A DNA stretch of 64,000 bases, taken from NCBI GenBank assembly GCA_018267475.1, contig JAFDYI010000018.1, positions 31,886-95,885 of the forward strand, given 5' to 3'. Each line of letters begins with the position of its first letter. Within the stretch, counting starts at the first letter, position 1. Under the pieces are notes generated by a model that had not been told where the DNA came from, did no database searches, and was given only the letters and a program-made list of their open reading frames with translations. Of the stretch, positions 46,411-54,526 are shown piece by piece. Position numbers and translations under genes: made by a program. The stretch comes from Bacteroidota bacterium (GTDB lineage: Bacteria; Bacteroidota; Bacteroidia; B-17B0; Aurantibacillaceae).

Positions 46411-46895
46411 CTCCAAGCAAAATACAATATGTAGTATCTGTAGATGTGTATGAGCAAGCAGCGCACTTACCGGCATCTGAATACGCACTTTTGCAAGAAG
46501 CTAAAAAGGCTATGAAAAATGCCTATGCCCCCTATTCTTCTTTTAGCGTAGGGGCAGCTTTACTATTAGAAAACGGAGCAATAGTTTCAGGAAACAACCA
46601 AGAGAATGCTGCTTATCCATCAGGCATGTGTGCCGAGCGTGTGGCTATTTATTATGCAGGAGCCCAATACCCTCTTGTGCCTATAAAAACAATATGTATC
46701 GTGTGTGATACTCATAACCAACACCCCATAAGCCCTTGTGGTGCTTGCCGCCAAGCCATTGCGGAATATGAGCAACGAAGTAAAACGAAAATAAAAATAC
46801 TGATGGCCAGCGCTTTCGATAAAGTATATAGCGCCAACAGCATAGAGGTGCTGCTTCCTTTTATGTTTGGAGCCGCATGTTTAAAAAAAAAGTAA
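46407..46895 (+). CDS. cdd: Cytidine deaminase
   Basis: A 162-residue zinc enzyme that deaminates cytidine and deoxycytidine to uridine forms in pyrimidine salvage. The zinc ligands and catalytic Glu are in CAERVAIYYA and the SPCGACRQ loop; the front has AYAPYSSFSVGAALLLE. The length suits the tetrameric Bacillus-type enzyme with a longer N-terminus. It overlaps the preceding gene by 4 bases. Confidence 0.95.
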   Translation: MTPSKIQYVVSVDVYEQAAHLPASEYALLQEAKKAMKNAYAPYSSFSVGAALLLENGAIVSGNNQENAAYPSGMCAERVAIYYAGAQYPLVPIKTICIVCDTHNQHPISPCGACRQAIAEYEQRSKTKIKILMASAFDKVYSANSIEVLLPFMFGAACLKKK

Positions 46896-46904
46896 AAGCA
46901 CGCC

Positions 46905-47591
46905 CTAAATCGTAGTGCTAATTTTTTCTTTTAAATAAGTTGTTCTGTCGCCAAAAATTTCTTGCTCTATTACTTGAAATTGATTTTTATCATACGTCTT
47001 TACAAAAGTATGATTGCTAAGATGGTGTATTTGGTCGCAAAGGGTAAGTAAAGGACTTAATATGTGAGAGGAAATAAACACTGTTTTGCCTCGCTGCCTT
47101 AAGGTTGCAATTAAAATTTCAAACGTTTTATTGGCATCTAAATCCAATCCGTTAAAAGGTTCATCAAGTACGTATATTCCCTTATCTTGTTTTAAATGGC
47201 TTAATAAAATCAGTTTCTTTTTCATTCCGGTAGAGTAGTTTTCAATTAGCTCATCTAAGGGGATATTTAACAAGTCTGCCAGCTCTTTTTGCCGAAACGA
47301 ATGATTTACCAAAGGAAACACATTTAAAAACTCCAACCCGCTGAGTTTCGGATAAAAGTAGTTTTCCGTTTCTAAAAAAGCAAAATCAACTTTTTTTATT
47401 GGTTGCTCGTTGTACAAGATAGTTCCTTTTGTGTTTTTTTGAAATCCACAAAGTATATTAAAAAAAGTAGTTTTTCCGGCTCCATTCAATCCTACTATTC
47501 CATGAATGGCAGGGCTAGCAAAAGATATATTTATATTTTGCAGCACTTGCTTTTCATTATAGGAAAAAGACAAATCGTTAATAGTTATCAT
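46905..47591 (-). CDS. ABC transporter ATP-binding protein
   Basis: A 228-residue nucleotide-binding subunit with Walker A GLNGAGKTT (about 35-43), the signature NYSTGMKKKL (about 139-148) and Walker B GIYVLDEPFNGLD. It overlaps the membrane gene upstream by 14 bases, so it is the motor of a two-gene exporter. The substrate is unknown. Confidence 0.93.
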   Translation of the reverse strand: MITINDLSFSYNEKQVLQNINISFASPAIHGIVGLNGAGKTTFFNILCGFQKNTKGTILYNEQPIKKVDFAFLETENYFYPKLSGLEFLNVFPLVNHSFRQKELADLLNIPLDELIENYSTGMKKKLILLSHLKQDKGIYVLDEPFNGLDLDANKTFEILIATLRQRGKTVFISSHILSPLLTLCDQIHHLSNHTFVKTYDKNQFQVIEQEIFGDRTTYLKEKISTTI

Positions 47592-48501
47592 CTAAATAAA
47601 AATTTAATTGTGTAATAGCTCCGTTATAATTTTTAATACAAAGAAAAACAGTTAGTATAGCAAGAGGCGGAAACACAAGTGCTGCGGTGGCAACAGCCAA
47701 TTGTAAAGAGGCTGCTGTATTTTTAGTGTTGGGCTTGTAACTATTGTACTTAGCTGAAACGGCAAGTATAGTAAGAAGGTACATATATAGTAAAAAGCCA
47801 ATATGTATTAAAATAAAATCCGGATTAAAAACAGAGCTGACAATTAGCAAAGGGATATTAATAATGCTTATGTTTTTTGCCGTATAAATTATTTTTTTGT
47901 TTAAAATTTTTTGTGCGCTATGTGGCTGCGCTAACAGCATTACAACAGGTTCACAATCGGTGTAAAAAGAAAAAAACATACTGTTTACTAGAAACAAAAC
48001 GATGATTCCAAACAGTTTTACAGGACTAAGTATCAGCGCCACTACCAGCAAAATGAAAAGAAAAAAAATATTTTTTCGCACACCTGAAATCCATTCAAAA
48101 TGCGAATAAGGAACAACACGGGATATGTTTTTTAAAAAAAATTTTTGATTGTTTTTTTTATTTAAAAAAGGGATTAACAATCCTATAAATTGCAGAATAA
48201 AAAAACAGTACTCATTTTTTGTGAATAAAGCAGCGAAGCTAAAAGGAATTAAGAAAAGTTGGTACTCAACAATAAGCTGCTTAGTAGGATTAGTGAAATT
48301 TTTACACACAAAACCAATATCCTTTCTATAAAAATGAAAATGGCATAAAGCGTAAATTACCACAAGACTAAAGCCGCCCGCTATTTTTTCTTCTTTTTTA
48401 AAAAAGAAAAGAGCCGTTAAAAAACACAAAGCAACAATAGCCAAAAACACCCAGCCTAAGTCGCGTTTTATTTGGTACCATCGTATTTTTATAAGTTGCA
48501 T
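47578..48501 (-). CDS. Polytopic membrane protein, probable ABC-2-type permease
   Basis: A 307-residue protein with about eight hydrophobic helices, no soluble domain and basic loops. It overlaps the ATP-binding gene by 14 bases and lies 4 bases downstream of the HAD gene. These features and the operon order suggest the membrane partner of the ABC ATPase. The family is not recognised from sequence, so the permease role is inferred from context. Confidence 0.7.
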   Translation of the reverse strand: MQLIKIRWYQIKRDLGWVFLAIVALCFLTALFFFKKEEKIAGGFSLVVIYALCHFHFYRKDIGFVCKNFTNPTKQLIVEYQLFLIPFSFAALFTKNEYCFFILQFIGLLIPFLNKKNNQKFFLKNISRVVPYSHFEWISGVRKNIFFLFILLVVALILSPVKLFGIIVLFLVNSMFFSFYTDCEPVVMLLAQPHSAQKILNKKIIYTAKNISIINIPLLIVSSVFNPDFILIHIGFLLYMYLLTILAVSAKYNSYKPNTKNTAASLQLAVATAALVFPPLAILTVFLCIKNYNGAITQLNFYLDDNY

Positions 48502-48505
48502 GTTG

Positions 48506-49156
48506 TTACGTAAGGTGAAATTGCTCTATTGTAAAATCGTTTAACGATTCTAATATAGCATCAGCTATACAGAATTTAGGATTTGTTTTATTAGGCACAT
48601 CGGGTATGGCTACCACCTTCATGCAAGCGGCTTTAGCGGCTATTACTCCATTTAAAGAATCTTCTACAACCAAGCAGCGGGTAGGGGCTACCGATAGAGT
48701 CTGGGCGCAACGTATAAATACTTCGGGGTGTGGTTTACCATGCGATAAATGCTCGGCCGATTGTATGTGTTCAAAAAAAGAATCAATCTTTAAGGCATCA
48801 AGCACACAACGTATTATTTTTTGTGAGGACGAGGTAGCTATCGCAATTTTTATTTTTTGCGCTTGTATTCTTTTTAAAGCATGATGCAGGCCTTCCATGG
48901 CTTTACCTTCCGACAAAATAAGCGAACACAAAACATCTTCTATCTTATTTTTTACTTGAATTTCATTATTGGTAAACGTTGTTTTTTGGTTCCAAAAGGT
49001 TACCACCTCATCAATACGCATACCGGTAGTAAGCCTACAATCGGCTTCGGTAAAGGGAAGTCCGCTTGCATTAAAAACTTGTATCATAGCACGCCGCCAA
49101 AGGGGCTCGGAGTCTATAATAACGCCGTCCATATCAAAAAGTACCGAGTCAAGCAT
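48506..49156 (-). CDS. HAD-superfamily phosphatase, beta-phosphoglucomutase / hexitol phosphatase type
   Basis: A 216-residue enzyme with HAD motif I LFDMDGVIIDSEPLW (catalytic Asp near 8 and 10), motif II IATSSS, motif III Lys in LSHGKPHPEVF and motif IV VVEDSLNGVIAA. The cap domain is of the small helical type. The motifs match HxpB (YniC)-like sugar-phosphate phosphatases. A -7 box TACTTTTG at 49182-49189 lies upstream. The membrane/ABC pair follows, but a functional link is not known. Confidence 0.85.
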   Translation of the reverse strand: MLDSVLFDMDGVIIDSEPLWRRAMIQVFNASGLPFTEADCRLTTGMRIDEVVTFWNQKTTFTNNEIQVKNKIEDVLCSLILSEGKAMEGLHHALKRIQAQKIKIAIATSSSQKIIRCVLDALKIDSFFEHIQSAEHLSHGKPHPEVFIRCAQTLSVAPTRCLVVEDSLNGVIAAKAACMKVVAIPDVPNKTNPKFCIADAILESLNDFTIEQFHLT

Positions 49157-49181
49157 TGTTAATTACTTTGTTTAATAAATG

Positions 49182-49189
49182 CAAAAGTA
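49182..49189 (-). promoter_or_regulatory. -7 promoter element for the HAD phosphatase
   Basis: Minus-strand TACTTTTG, 25 bases upstream of the ATG at 49156. Confidence 0.45.
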
Positions 49190-49215
49190 GCACAATTAGG
49201 CTAACCTTCTAAATG

Positions 49216-49223
49216 TACCTTTG
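49216..49223 (+). promoter_or_regulatory. -7 promoter element at the glycosyltransferase start
   Basis: TACCTTTG precedes two in-frame ATGs at 49225 and 49234. The first is at or before the expected transcription start, so 49234 is favoured and the leader would be only a few bases. Confidence 0.5.
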
Positions 49224-49233
49224 TATGATAAAA

Positions 49234-50364
49234 ATGATTGTTTTTGATATATATAGCATTGGTTTTTGGGTAGCAAGTAGTTTTGCCTTTGTGGCGCTGT
49301 GCCAGATACTCATCTATTTATTTTTATATTTCAAAATAGCACGTTACAAAAACCCAAATCCCAGCACCGAGCAACCTCCTGTTTCTATTATTATATGCGC
49401 AAAAAACGAAGCAGATAATCTTATTGAATTTCTACCTAAGATACTATCGCAAGAATATCCTTTGTTTGAAATTGTAGTGGTAAACGATTGCAGCAGCGAC
49501 AATACAGAAGATATATTGCGCGAATACGCCAAGCTATTTCCTAACCTGCATATCATAACCATAAAAGAAGATGAGTACTACAAGCACGGAAAAAAACTAG
49601 CTCTTATGATAGGAATTAAAGGGGCTAAATACGAGCACTTATTATTTACCGATGGCGATTGTTATCCGGATAGCATTCACTGGATTAGCGAGATGATGCA
49701 GCAATACACCCCTGAAACCGAAATTGTAATAGGCTACGGCCCTTATCGGTACGAAAAAAGCTTTTTAAATAAACTCATTCGTTTTGATACTTTTTACATA
49801 GGCTTGCAATATCTTTCTTTAGCCTTAGCCAACAAACCTTATATGGGAGTGGGTAGAAACTTATCGTACAAAAAAAACTTATTTTTTAAAAACAAAGGGT
49901 TTTCTAAACACTACCACATTCAGTCAGGCGATGATGATTTATTTATCAACCAAAATGCAACTCGGCAAAATGTAAAAGTAGCGCTAAATACAAACAGTTT
50001 CACCTACTCTATTTCAGCTAAAAACATTGCAGAGTGGAGCCGGCAAAAATCAAGACATTTAACTACCGCGCCTTTATACAGTACTTCCTCAAAAAACAGG
50101 CTGGCGTTATTGCACGCAACCACTTATTCCTTTTATATTTTATTTATAACCTCCTTATTTTTTGTAGCTATGTTACCGCTTACGCTTATTGTTTTTTTAA
50201 TAAAAAATTTGGTGCAAATGTTTGTATATCATAAACTCACAAAAAAGCTAGGAGAGAAAGAATTGTTAGCTGGTTTTTTGCTGTATGAATGTATTCTTTT
50301 ATTTTTATACCCTATTTGGCACTTACAAAAAAGAGGCTTAAATGCTAAGCAATGGAAAACGTAG
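49234..50364 (+). CDS. Membrane-anchored family 2 glycosyltransferase
   Basis: About 376 residues with an N-terminal helix (about 8-30), a GT-A domain and two C-terminal helices (about 295-325 and 350-365). GT2 features are PVSIIICAKNEADNLIEFL, VVNDCSSDNT, LFTDGDCYPD (DxD-like) and SGDDDLFINQ. It probably transfers a sugar to a lipid-linked or surface glycan at the inner membrane. Its stop overlaps the next gene by 13 bases. The start is chosen from the promoter box. Confidence 0.88.
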   Translation: MIVFDIYSIGFWVASSFAFVALCQILIYLFLYFKIARYKNPNPSTEQPPVSIIICAKNEADNLIEFLPKILSQEYPLFEIVVVNDCSSDNTEDILREYAKLFPNLHIITIKEDEYYKHGKKLALMIGIKGAKYEHLLFTDGDCYPDSIHWISEMMQQYTPETEIVIGYGPYRYEKSFLNKLIRFDTFYIGLQYLSLALANKPYMGVGRNLSYKKNLFFKNKGFSKHYHIQSGDDDLFINQNATRQNVKVALNTNSFTYSISAKNIAEWSRQKSRHLTTAPLYSTSSKNRLALLHATTYSFYILFITSLFFVAMLPLTLIVFLIKNLVQMFVYHKLTKKLGEKELLAGFLLYECILLFLYPIWHLQKRGLNAKQWKT

Positions 50365-50978
50365 GAGAAAATGAACATAATTTTTCTGCTAAAGCACTTT
50401 ATGATATAAAGTTGGTTGAGCGCGCTTTGCAACACAACGACCAAAAAGCCTACACCGAGTTAATGAAACGATATGAAGAGCCGGTATATTTTATGCTGCT
50501 CCGCATGATGTCAAACAAAGATGATGCAGAAGATCTAACCATAGAAGCTTTCGGAAAAGCCTTTAGCAATTTATCGCAATACTCTACCCGCTACGCGTTC
50601 AGCACTTGGCTTTTTAAAATTGCCTCCAACAACGCTATTGATTTTATTCGGAAAAACAAAGAACATAGGGGCTTGGCTTCTTTAAACGTATCGTATGATG
50701 AAGATGGCAGCGAAGAACTTTCTGCTTATATAAAAGGACATGGCCTAAACCCGGAGGAAAGCATCATAAAAAAGCAAGCTATTAGTCAAATACGAGCGCT
50801 TATAGAAAAATTAAAACCTAATTACCGCATTGTTATTGAGCTTTTTTATATGGAAGAGCTGAGCTTGGAAGAAATTTCGAAACAACTAAACATTCCGGAA
50901 AACACTGTAAAAGTACGCCTCTTTAGAGCCCGAGATTTATTACTTCCTATTGTAAAACGAAATAAAAATATAAAATAG
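50352..50978 (+). CDS. Sigma-70 family (ECF-type) RNA polymerase sigma factor
   Basis: A 208-residue sigma factor. Region 2 is around AYTELMKRYEEPVYFMLLRM and AEDLTIEAFGKAFSNL, with STWLFKIASNNAIDFIRK for -10 recognition. Region 4 has SLEEISKQLNIPENTVKVRLFRARDLL, a helix-turn-helix for -35 binding. Regions 1 and 3 are absent as in ECF factors. No anti-sigma gene is adjacent. It overlaps the glycosyltransferase by 13 bases and abuts rsmG by 1 base. Confidence 0.92.
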   Translation: MENVGENEHNFSAKALYDIKLVERALQHNDQKAYTELMKRYEEPVYFMLLRMMSNKDDAEDLTIEAFGKAFSNLSQYSTRYAFSTWLFKIASNNAIDFIRKNKEHRGLASLNVSYDEDGSEELSAYIKGHGLNPEESIIKKQAISQIRALIEKLKPNYRIVIELFYMEELSLEEISKQLNIPENTVKVRLFRARDLLLPIVKRNKNIK

Positions 50979-51619
50979 TGCTAAACGCCGAACTTATTTT
51001 TTCATATTTCCCCAACCTTAATCAGGAGCAAAAAAATCAATTTATCCAATCTTCTTTTTTATATAAAGAGTGGAACGAAAAAATAAACGTGATTTCGCGT
51101 AAAGATATTGATGCTTTATACCTTCATCATATCTTACACTCCTTGGGTATAGCTAAGGTAATGCCTTTTGCCGACCATACTTCCGTGCTTGATGTAGGCA
51201 CCGGCGGTGGGTTTCCAGGCATTCCTCTGGCCATATTGTTTCCTAATTGTCAATTTCATTTAGTAGATTCTATCGGAAAAAAAATTACCGTAGTAAAAGA
51301 AATAGCCTCTGCTCTTAACCTAAAGAATGTAACAGCTCAACAAATACGAGCGGAACAACTAGAAAACAAATATGACTTTGTGGTAAGCCGAGCCGTAACC
51401 GACCTTTCTGAATTTTGTTTGTGGATTAGAAAAAAAATAACAACAAATAATTTCAACACCCTTCATAACGGCTTGCTTTATTTAAAAGGAGGCGACCTCA
51501 GCAACGAATTAAAACCTTTTGGAAAAAACACACAAGTGTATCATTTAAATCAGTATTTTAAAGAAGACTTTTTTGAAACTAAAAAAGTAGTATATCTGCC
51601 TTCCGGAAAAATAAAATGA
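50978..51619 (+). CDS. rsmG: 16S rRNA (guanine527-N7)-methyltransferase
   Basis: A 213-residue methyltransferase that modifies G527 of 16S rRNA. It has NVISRKDIDALYLHHILHSL at the front, the SAM-binding motif LDVGTGGGFPGIPLA and the VVSRAVTDLSEFC segment. It starts with GTG, overlapping the sigma factor stop by 1 base, so it is coupled to it. The length is normal. Confidence 0.94.
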   Translation: MLNAELIFSYFPNLNQEQKNQFIQSSFLYKEWNEKINVISRKDIDALYLHHILHSLGIAKVMPFADHTSVLDVGTGGGFPGIPLAILFPNCQFHLVDSIGKKITVVKEIASALNLKNVTAQQIRAEQLENKYDFVVSRAVTDLSEFCLWIRKKITTNNFNTLHNGLLYLKGGDLSNELKPFGKNTQVYHLNQYFKEDFFETKKVVYLPSGKIK

Positions 51620-51700
51620 GTTGCATGCAAGTTTATACATCTTAAAGATATTTAAAAAAACAATTCACGTCCCGATATTTTTGCTACTTTTAATAATTAC

Positions 51701-52861
51701 ATGATGCAAAAGATATTACATTTTTTAACGAAGCCTTGGTTTGTTGGTTTTGTTTTTTTTGCATTGGTGGCCGTGGCTACCCTTCAAGCCTTATGGTTGA
51801 GCCAACCAAATACCTACACACAATACAACAACTATATTATTTTTAAGCAATCGTTTTTTCATTTAATAACCGGTAATAATTTATACACTTATTATTTAGA
51901 TGAATGTTGGGACTTATTTAAGTACAGCCCGGCCTTTGCTGCTTTTTTTGGCTTGTTTGCATACCTACCTGATAGCGTAGGTCTTTTTTTATGGAATGCC
52001 TTAAATGCATTTGTTCTTTTTTTTGCAGTATATAAAATACCCCACATAGCCGTAAAACAAAAAAGTTTTATGTTGCTTTTTTCCGCTATAGAATTAATGA
52101 CCAGTATGCAAAATTCACAAAGCAACGGGCTTATAGCCGGCTTACTTATAGCGGCATTCATCATGCTTGAAAAAGAGCGCATACTATGGGCTACTCTTTT
52201 TATTACCCTTACTGTATTTATAAAACTTTTTGGATTGGTGGCGTGTTTACTTTTCTTATTTTATCCAAAAAAATGGCTGCGTATCGTAGGGTGTATGTTG
52301 TTTTGGAATGTTTTACTGTTATTACTACCCGCACTTTTTTGTGGCTACACGCAACTTATTTTTTTATATAAAAGTTGGCTTACCCTCCTATCTCAAGACC
52401 ACGCTGTTTCATTAGGCTACTCGGTACTGGGCTTTGTACAAACATGGCTTCATTGGCAGGTTAATAAAACGGGTTTGCTTATAGCCGGCTCATTATGTTT
52501 GCTAATACCTTTTATTAAAACAAAAAAATACACCTATTACTTTTATAGAATACATTTATTGGCTTTAGTATTGGTGTGGATGGTTGTTTTTAATCATAAG
52601 GCCGAGTCGCCTACTTTTATCATAGCCGTAGCAGGTATAGCGCTGTGGTTTTTTTCTAAACATCACATACAAAAAGCAGATATTATTCTAATGATATTGG
52701 TGTTTGTGTTTACGTGTTTGGCGCCAACCGATATTTTCCCTTTACAACTTCGGAAACATTTTTTTGAACCTTATGTAGTAAAAGCAATTCCCTGTATCTT
52801 AGCGTGGTTAAAAATAAGTTATGACGCATGGCATTTTACACTGCGCCAAAAAAAAGAATGA
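51701..52861 (+). CDS. GT87 (DUF2029)-family membrane glycosyltransferase
   Basis: A 386-residue polytopic protein with about ten hydrophobic helices. The first periplasmic loop contains Tyr/Asp-rich NLYTYYLDECWDLFKYSPAFAAFFG, the typical GT-C/DUF2029 segment (KYSP with nearby aromatic residues). IKLFGLVACLLFLFYPKKW and SQSNGLIAGLLIA also fit. Members use polyprenyl-phosphate sugars in cell-envelope glycan assembly. The start ATG at 51701 follows a TACTTTTA box, a weak -7 match. Confidence 0.8.
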   Translation: MMQKILHFLTKPWFVGFVFFALVAVATLQALWLSQPNTYTQYNNYIIFKQSFFHLITGNNLYTYYLDECWDLFKYSPAFAAFFGLFAYLPDSVGLFLWNALNAFVLFFAVYKIPHIAVKQKSFMLLFSAIELMTSMQNSQSNGLIAGLLIAAFIMLEKERILWATLFITLTVFIKLFGLVACLLFLFYPKKWLRIVGCMLFWNVLLLLLPALFCGYTQLIFLYKSWLTLLSQDHAVSLGYSVLGFVQTWLHWQVNKTGLLIAGSLCLLIPFIKTKKYTYYFYRIHLLALVLVWMVVFNHKAESPTFIIAVAGIALWFFSKHHIQKADIILMILVFVFTCLAPTDIFPLQLRKHFFEPYVVKAIPCILAWLKISYDAWHFTLRQKKE

Positions 52862-52953
52862 AATGATGCCTTACATGAAGCGAATACATAGAAGCCTGGT
52901 ACAACCAAAAAAGACGGCACAAACATCTAAATAATTTAACTATTTTTGAACAC

Positions 52954-53029
52954 GGACAAATAATTAATAATAAAAAAATGCGACTTAATGAAGTCAATAA
53001 AAAATGCTCACTAAAAGGTGGCAATTCCA
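52954..53029 (+). repeat. Dispersed repeat, copy A
   Basis: This matches the minus strand of 34168-34248 in the blocks listed there. It lies between the GT87 gene and the thiolase gene. A 41-codon frame (starting MRLNEVNKKCSLKGG) lies on it but is not supported as a gene; copy B keeps only the first part. Confidence 0.8.
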
Positions 53030-53136
53030 TTGGTTTTTTAACTCCAAATCAAGTACATTTGCAATCAATTAAAAATAATGGACAAGTTGCATTTATAACT
53101 TGAATCCACCTATTAAAAAAAGAAAAACACGGATAC

Positions 53137-54348
53137 ATGACAAGACAAGACGCATTTATAATAGACGGCATACGTACTCCCGTAGGTAATTTTGGAGGAA
53201 GCCTTAGCGAGGTAAGAGCCGATGATTTGGCCGTAATGGTATTAAAAGAATTAGCTAAAAGAAATCCCACCGTTGACCTTAGTGCCATAGAAGATGTCGT
53301 GCTGGGTTGCGCTAATCAAGCCGGAGAAGATAACCGCAATGTGGCACGCATGGCTTTGCTTATGGCCGGTTACCCGCAAACGGTATCGGGGCAAACCCTT
53401 AATCGCTTATGTGCATCAGGACTTAATGCCTGCATGGAGGCTGCCAGAGGCCTTATGCTGGGTGATGGAGTATTGTATGTAGCAGGTGGTGTAGAGCACA
53501 TGACGCGCGGCCCTTGGGTTATAAGCAAAACCAGTACCGCCTTTGGCAGAGATGCGCAAATGCACGACAGCAGTTTCGGCTGGCGTTTCATCAACCCAAA
53601 ACTAAAAGAATTATACGGTGTAGATAGCATGGGAGAAACCGCAGAAAACGTAGCCGAATTATATAAAATAAACCGCGCAGATCAAGATGCCTTTGCTCTA
53701 CGTTCTCAGCAAAAAGCAGCTAAGGCACAAACAACGGGGCGTTTAGCGGAAGAAATAGTAGCGGTAAGCATTCCACAAAAAAAAGGAGAACCGAAAATTT
53801 TTAGTCAAGATGAGTTTATAAAACCCAACTCCTCTTTAGAAACCTTAGCTAAATTAAAGCCTGCCTTTAAAAAAGAAGGAAGTGTTACCGCCGGCAACGC
53901 ATCGGGGCTAAACGATGGAGCGGCAGCCCTGCTTTTAGCATCACAACAGGGTATTAAACAATTTGGCTTAAAACCGGTAGCTCGCATTGTATCTATGGGT
54001 GTGGCGGGTGTAGAGCCTCGCATTATGGGCATTGGTCCGGTAGAAGCCAGCAAAAAGGCATTGCAGCGCGCCGGTCTTACTTTAAAAGATATAGACCTTA
54101 TTGAATTAAATGAAGCCTTTGCCTCTCAAAGCTTAGCTTGCATACGAGCATGGGGTTTAGCTGACGATGATGTGCGCATAAACCCCAACGGCGGTGCTAT
54201 TGCTATTGGGCACCCATTAGGTATGAGTGGCGCACGCATTTTAAATACAGCCGCCTTAGAGTTGCATAAACAGCAAAAAAAATACGCTTTAGTTACTATG
54301 TGTATTGGCGTAGGTCAGGGCTATGCTGTTGTTATAGAGCGGGTTTAG
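53137..54348 (+). CDS. Acetyl-CoA acyltransferase, 3-oxoadipyl-CoA thiolase type
   Basis: A 403-residue thiolase. The active-site Cys is in LNRLCASGLNA (about 92), with His in GGAIAIGHPLGMSGARI and the second Cys in MCIGVGQG. Segments DVVLGCANQAGEDNRNVARM and INPKLKELYGVDSMGETAENV match PcaF/PaaJ, the last step of the phenylacetate and protocatechuate pathways, which splits 3-oxoadipyl-CoA. No other paa or pca genes are near. Other acyl-CoA substrates cannot be excluded. Confidence 0.88.
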   Translation: MTRQDAFIIDGIRTPVGNFGGSLSEVRADDLAVMVLKELAKRNPTVDLSAIEDVVLGCANQAGEDNRNVARMALLMAGYPQTVSGQTLNRLCASGLNACMEAARGLMLGDGVLYVAGGVEHMTRGPWVISKTSTAFGRDAQMHDSSFGWRFINPKLKELYGVDSMGETAENVAELYKINRADQDAFALRSQQKAAKAQTTGRLAEEIVAVSIPQKKGEPKIFSQDEFIKPNSSLETLAKLKPAFKKEGSVTAGNASGLNDGAAALLLASQQGIKQFGLKPVARIVSMGVAGVEPRIMGIGPVEASKKALQRAGLTLKDIDLIELNEAFASQSLACIRAWGLADDDVRINPNGGAIAIGHPLGMSGARILNTAALELHKQQKKYALVTMCIGVGQGYAVVIERV

Positions 54349-54526
54349 CTTTTTTACTTTGTGTATTGGCCTTTTGTAATGGTTGTACACTTGTTCGAAA
54401 CAGAGGTAATATCATTAACTATTTACAGTTTAAAACAAGCAGGTGTTCTTAAATAGAGGTTGATGGATTTATTAACTACATGTTTTATCTCCTCTTAACA
54501 TGAGGCTTATATATTAGCTAACGACA

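Noticed and set aside
52978..53103. 41-codon frame starting MRLNEVNKK on repeat copy A
   Set aside because: It is short and only partly shared with copy B, so the repeat is the better explanation.
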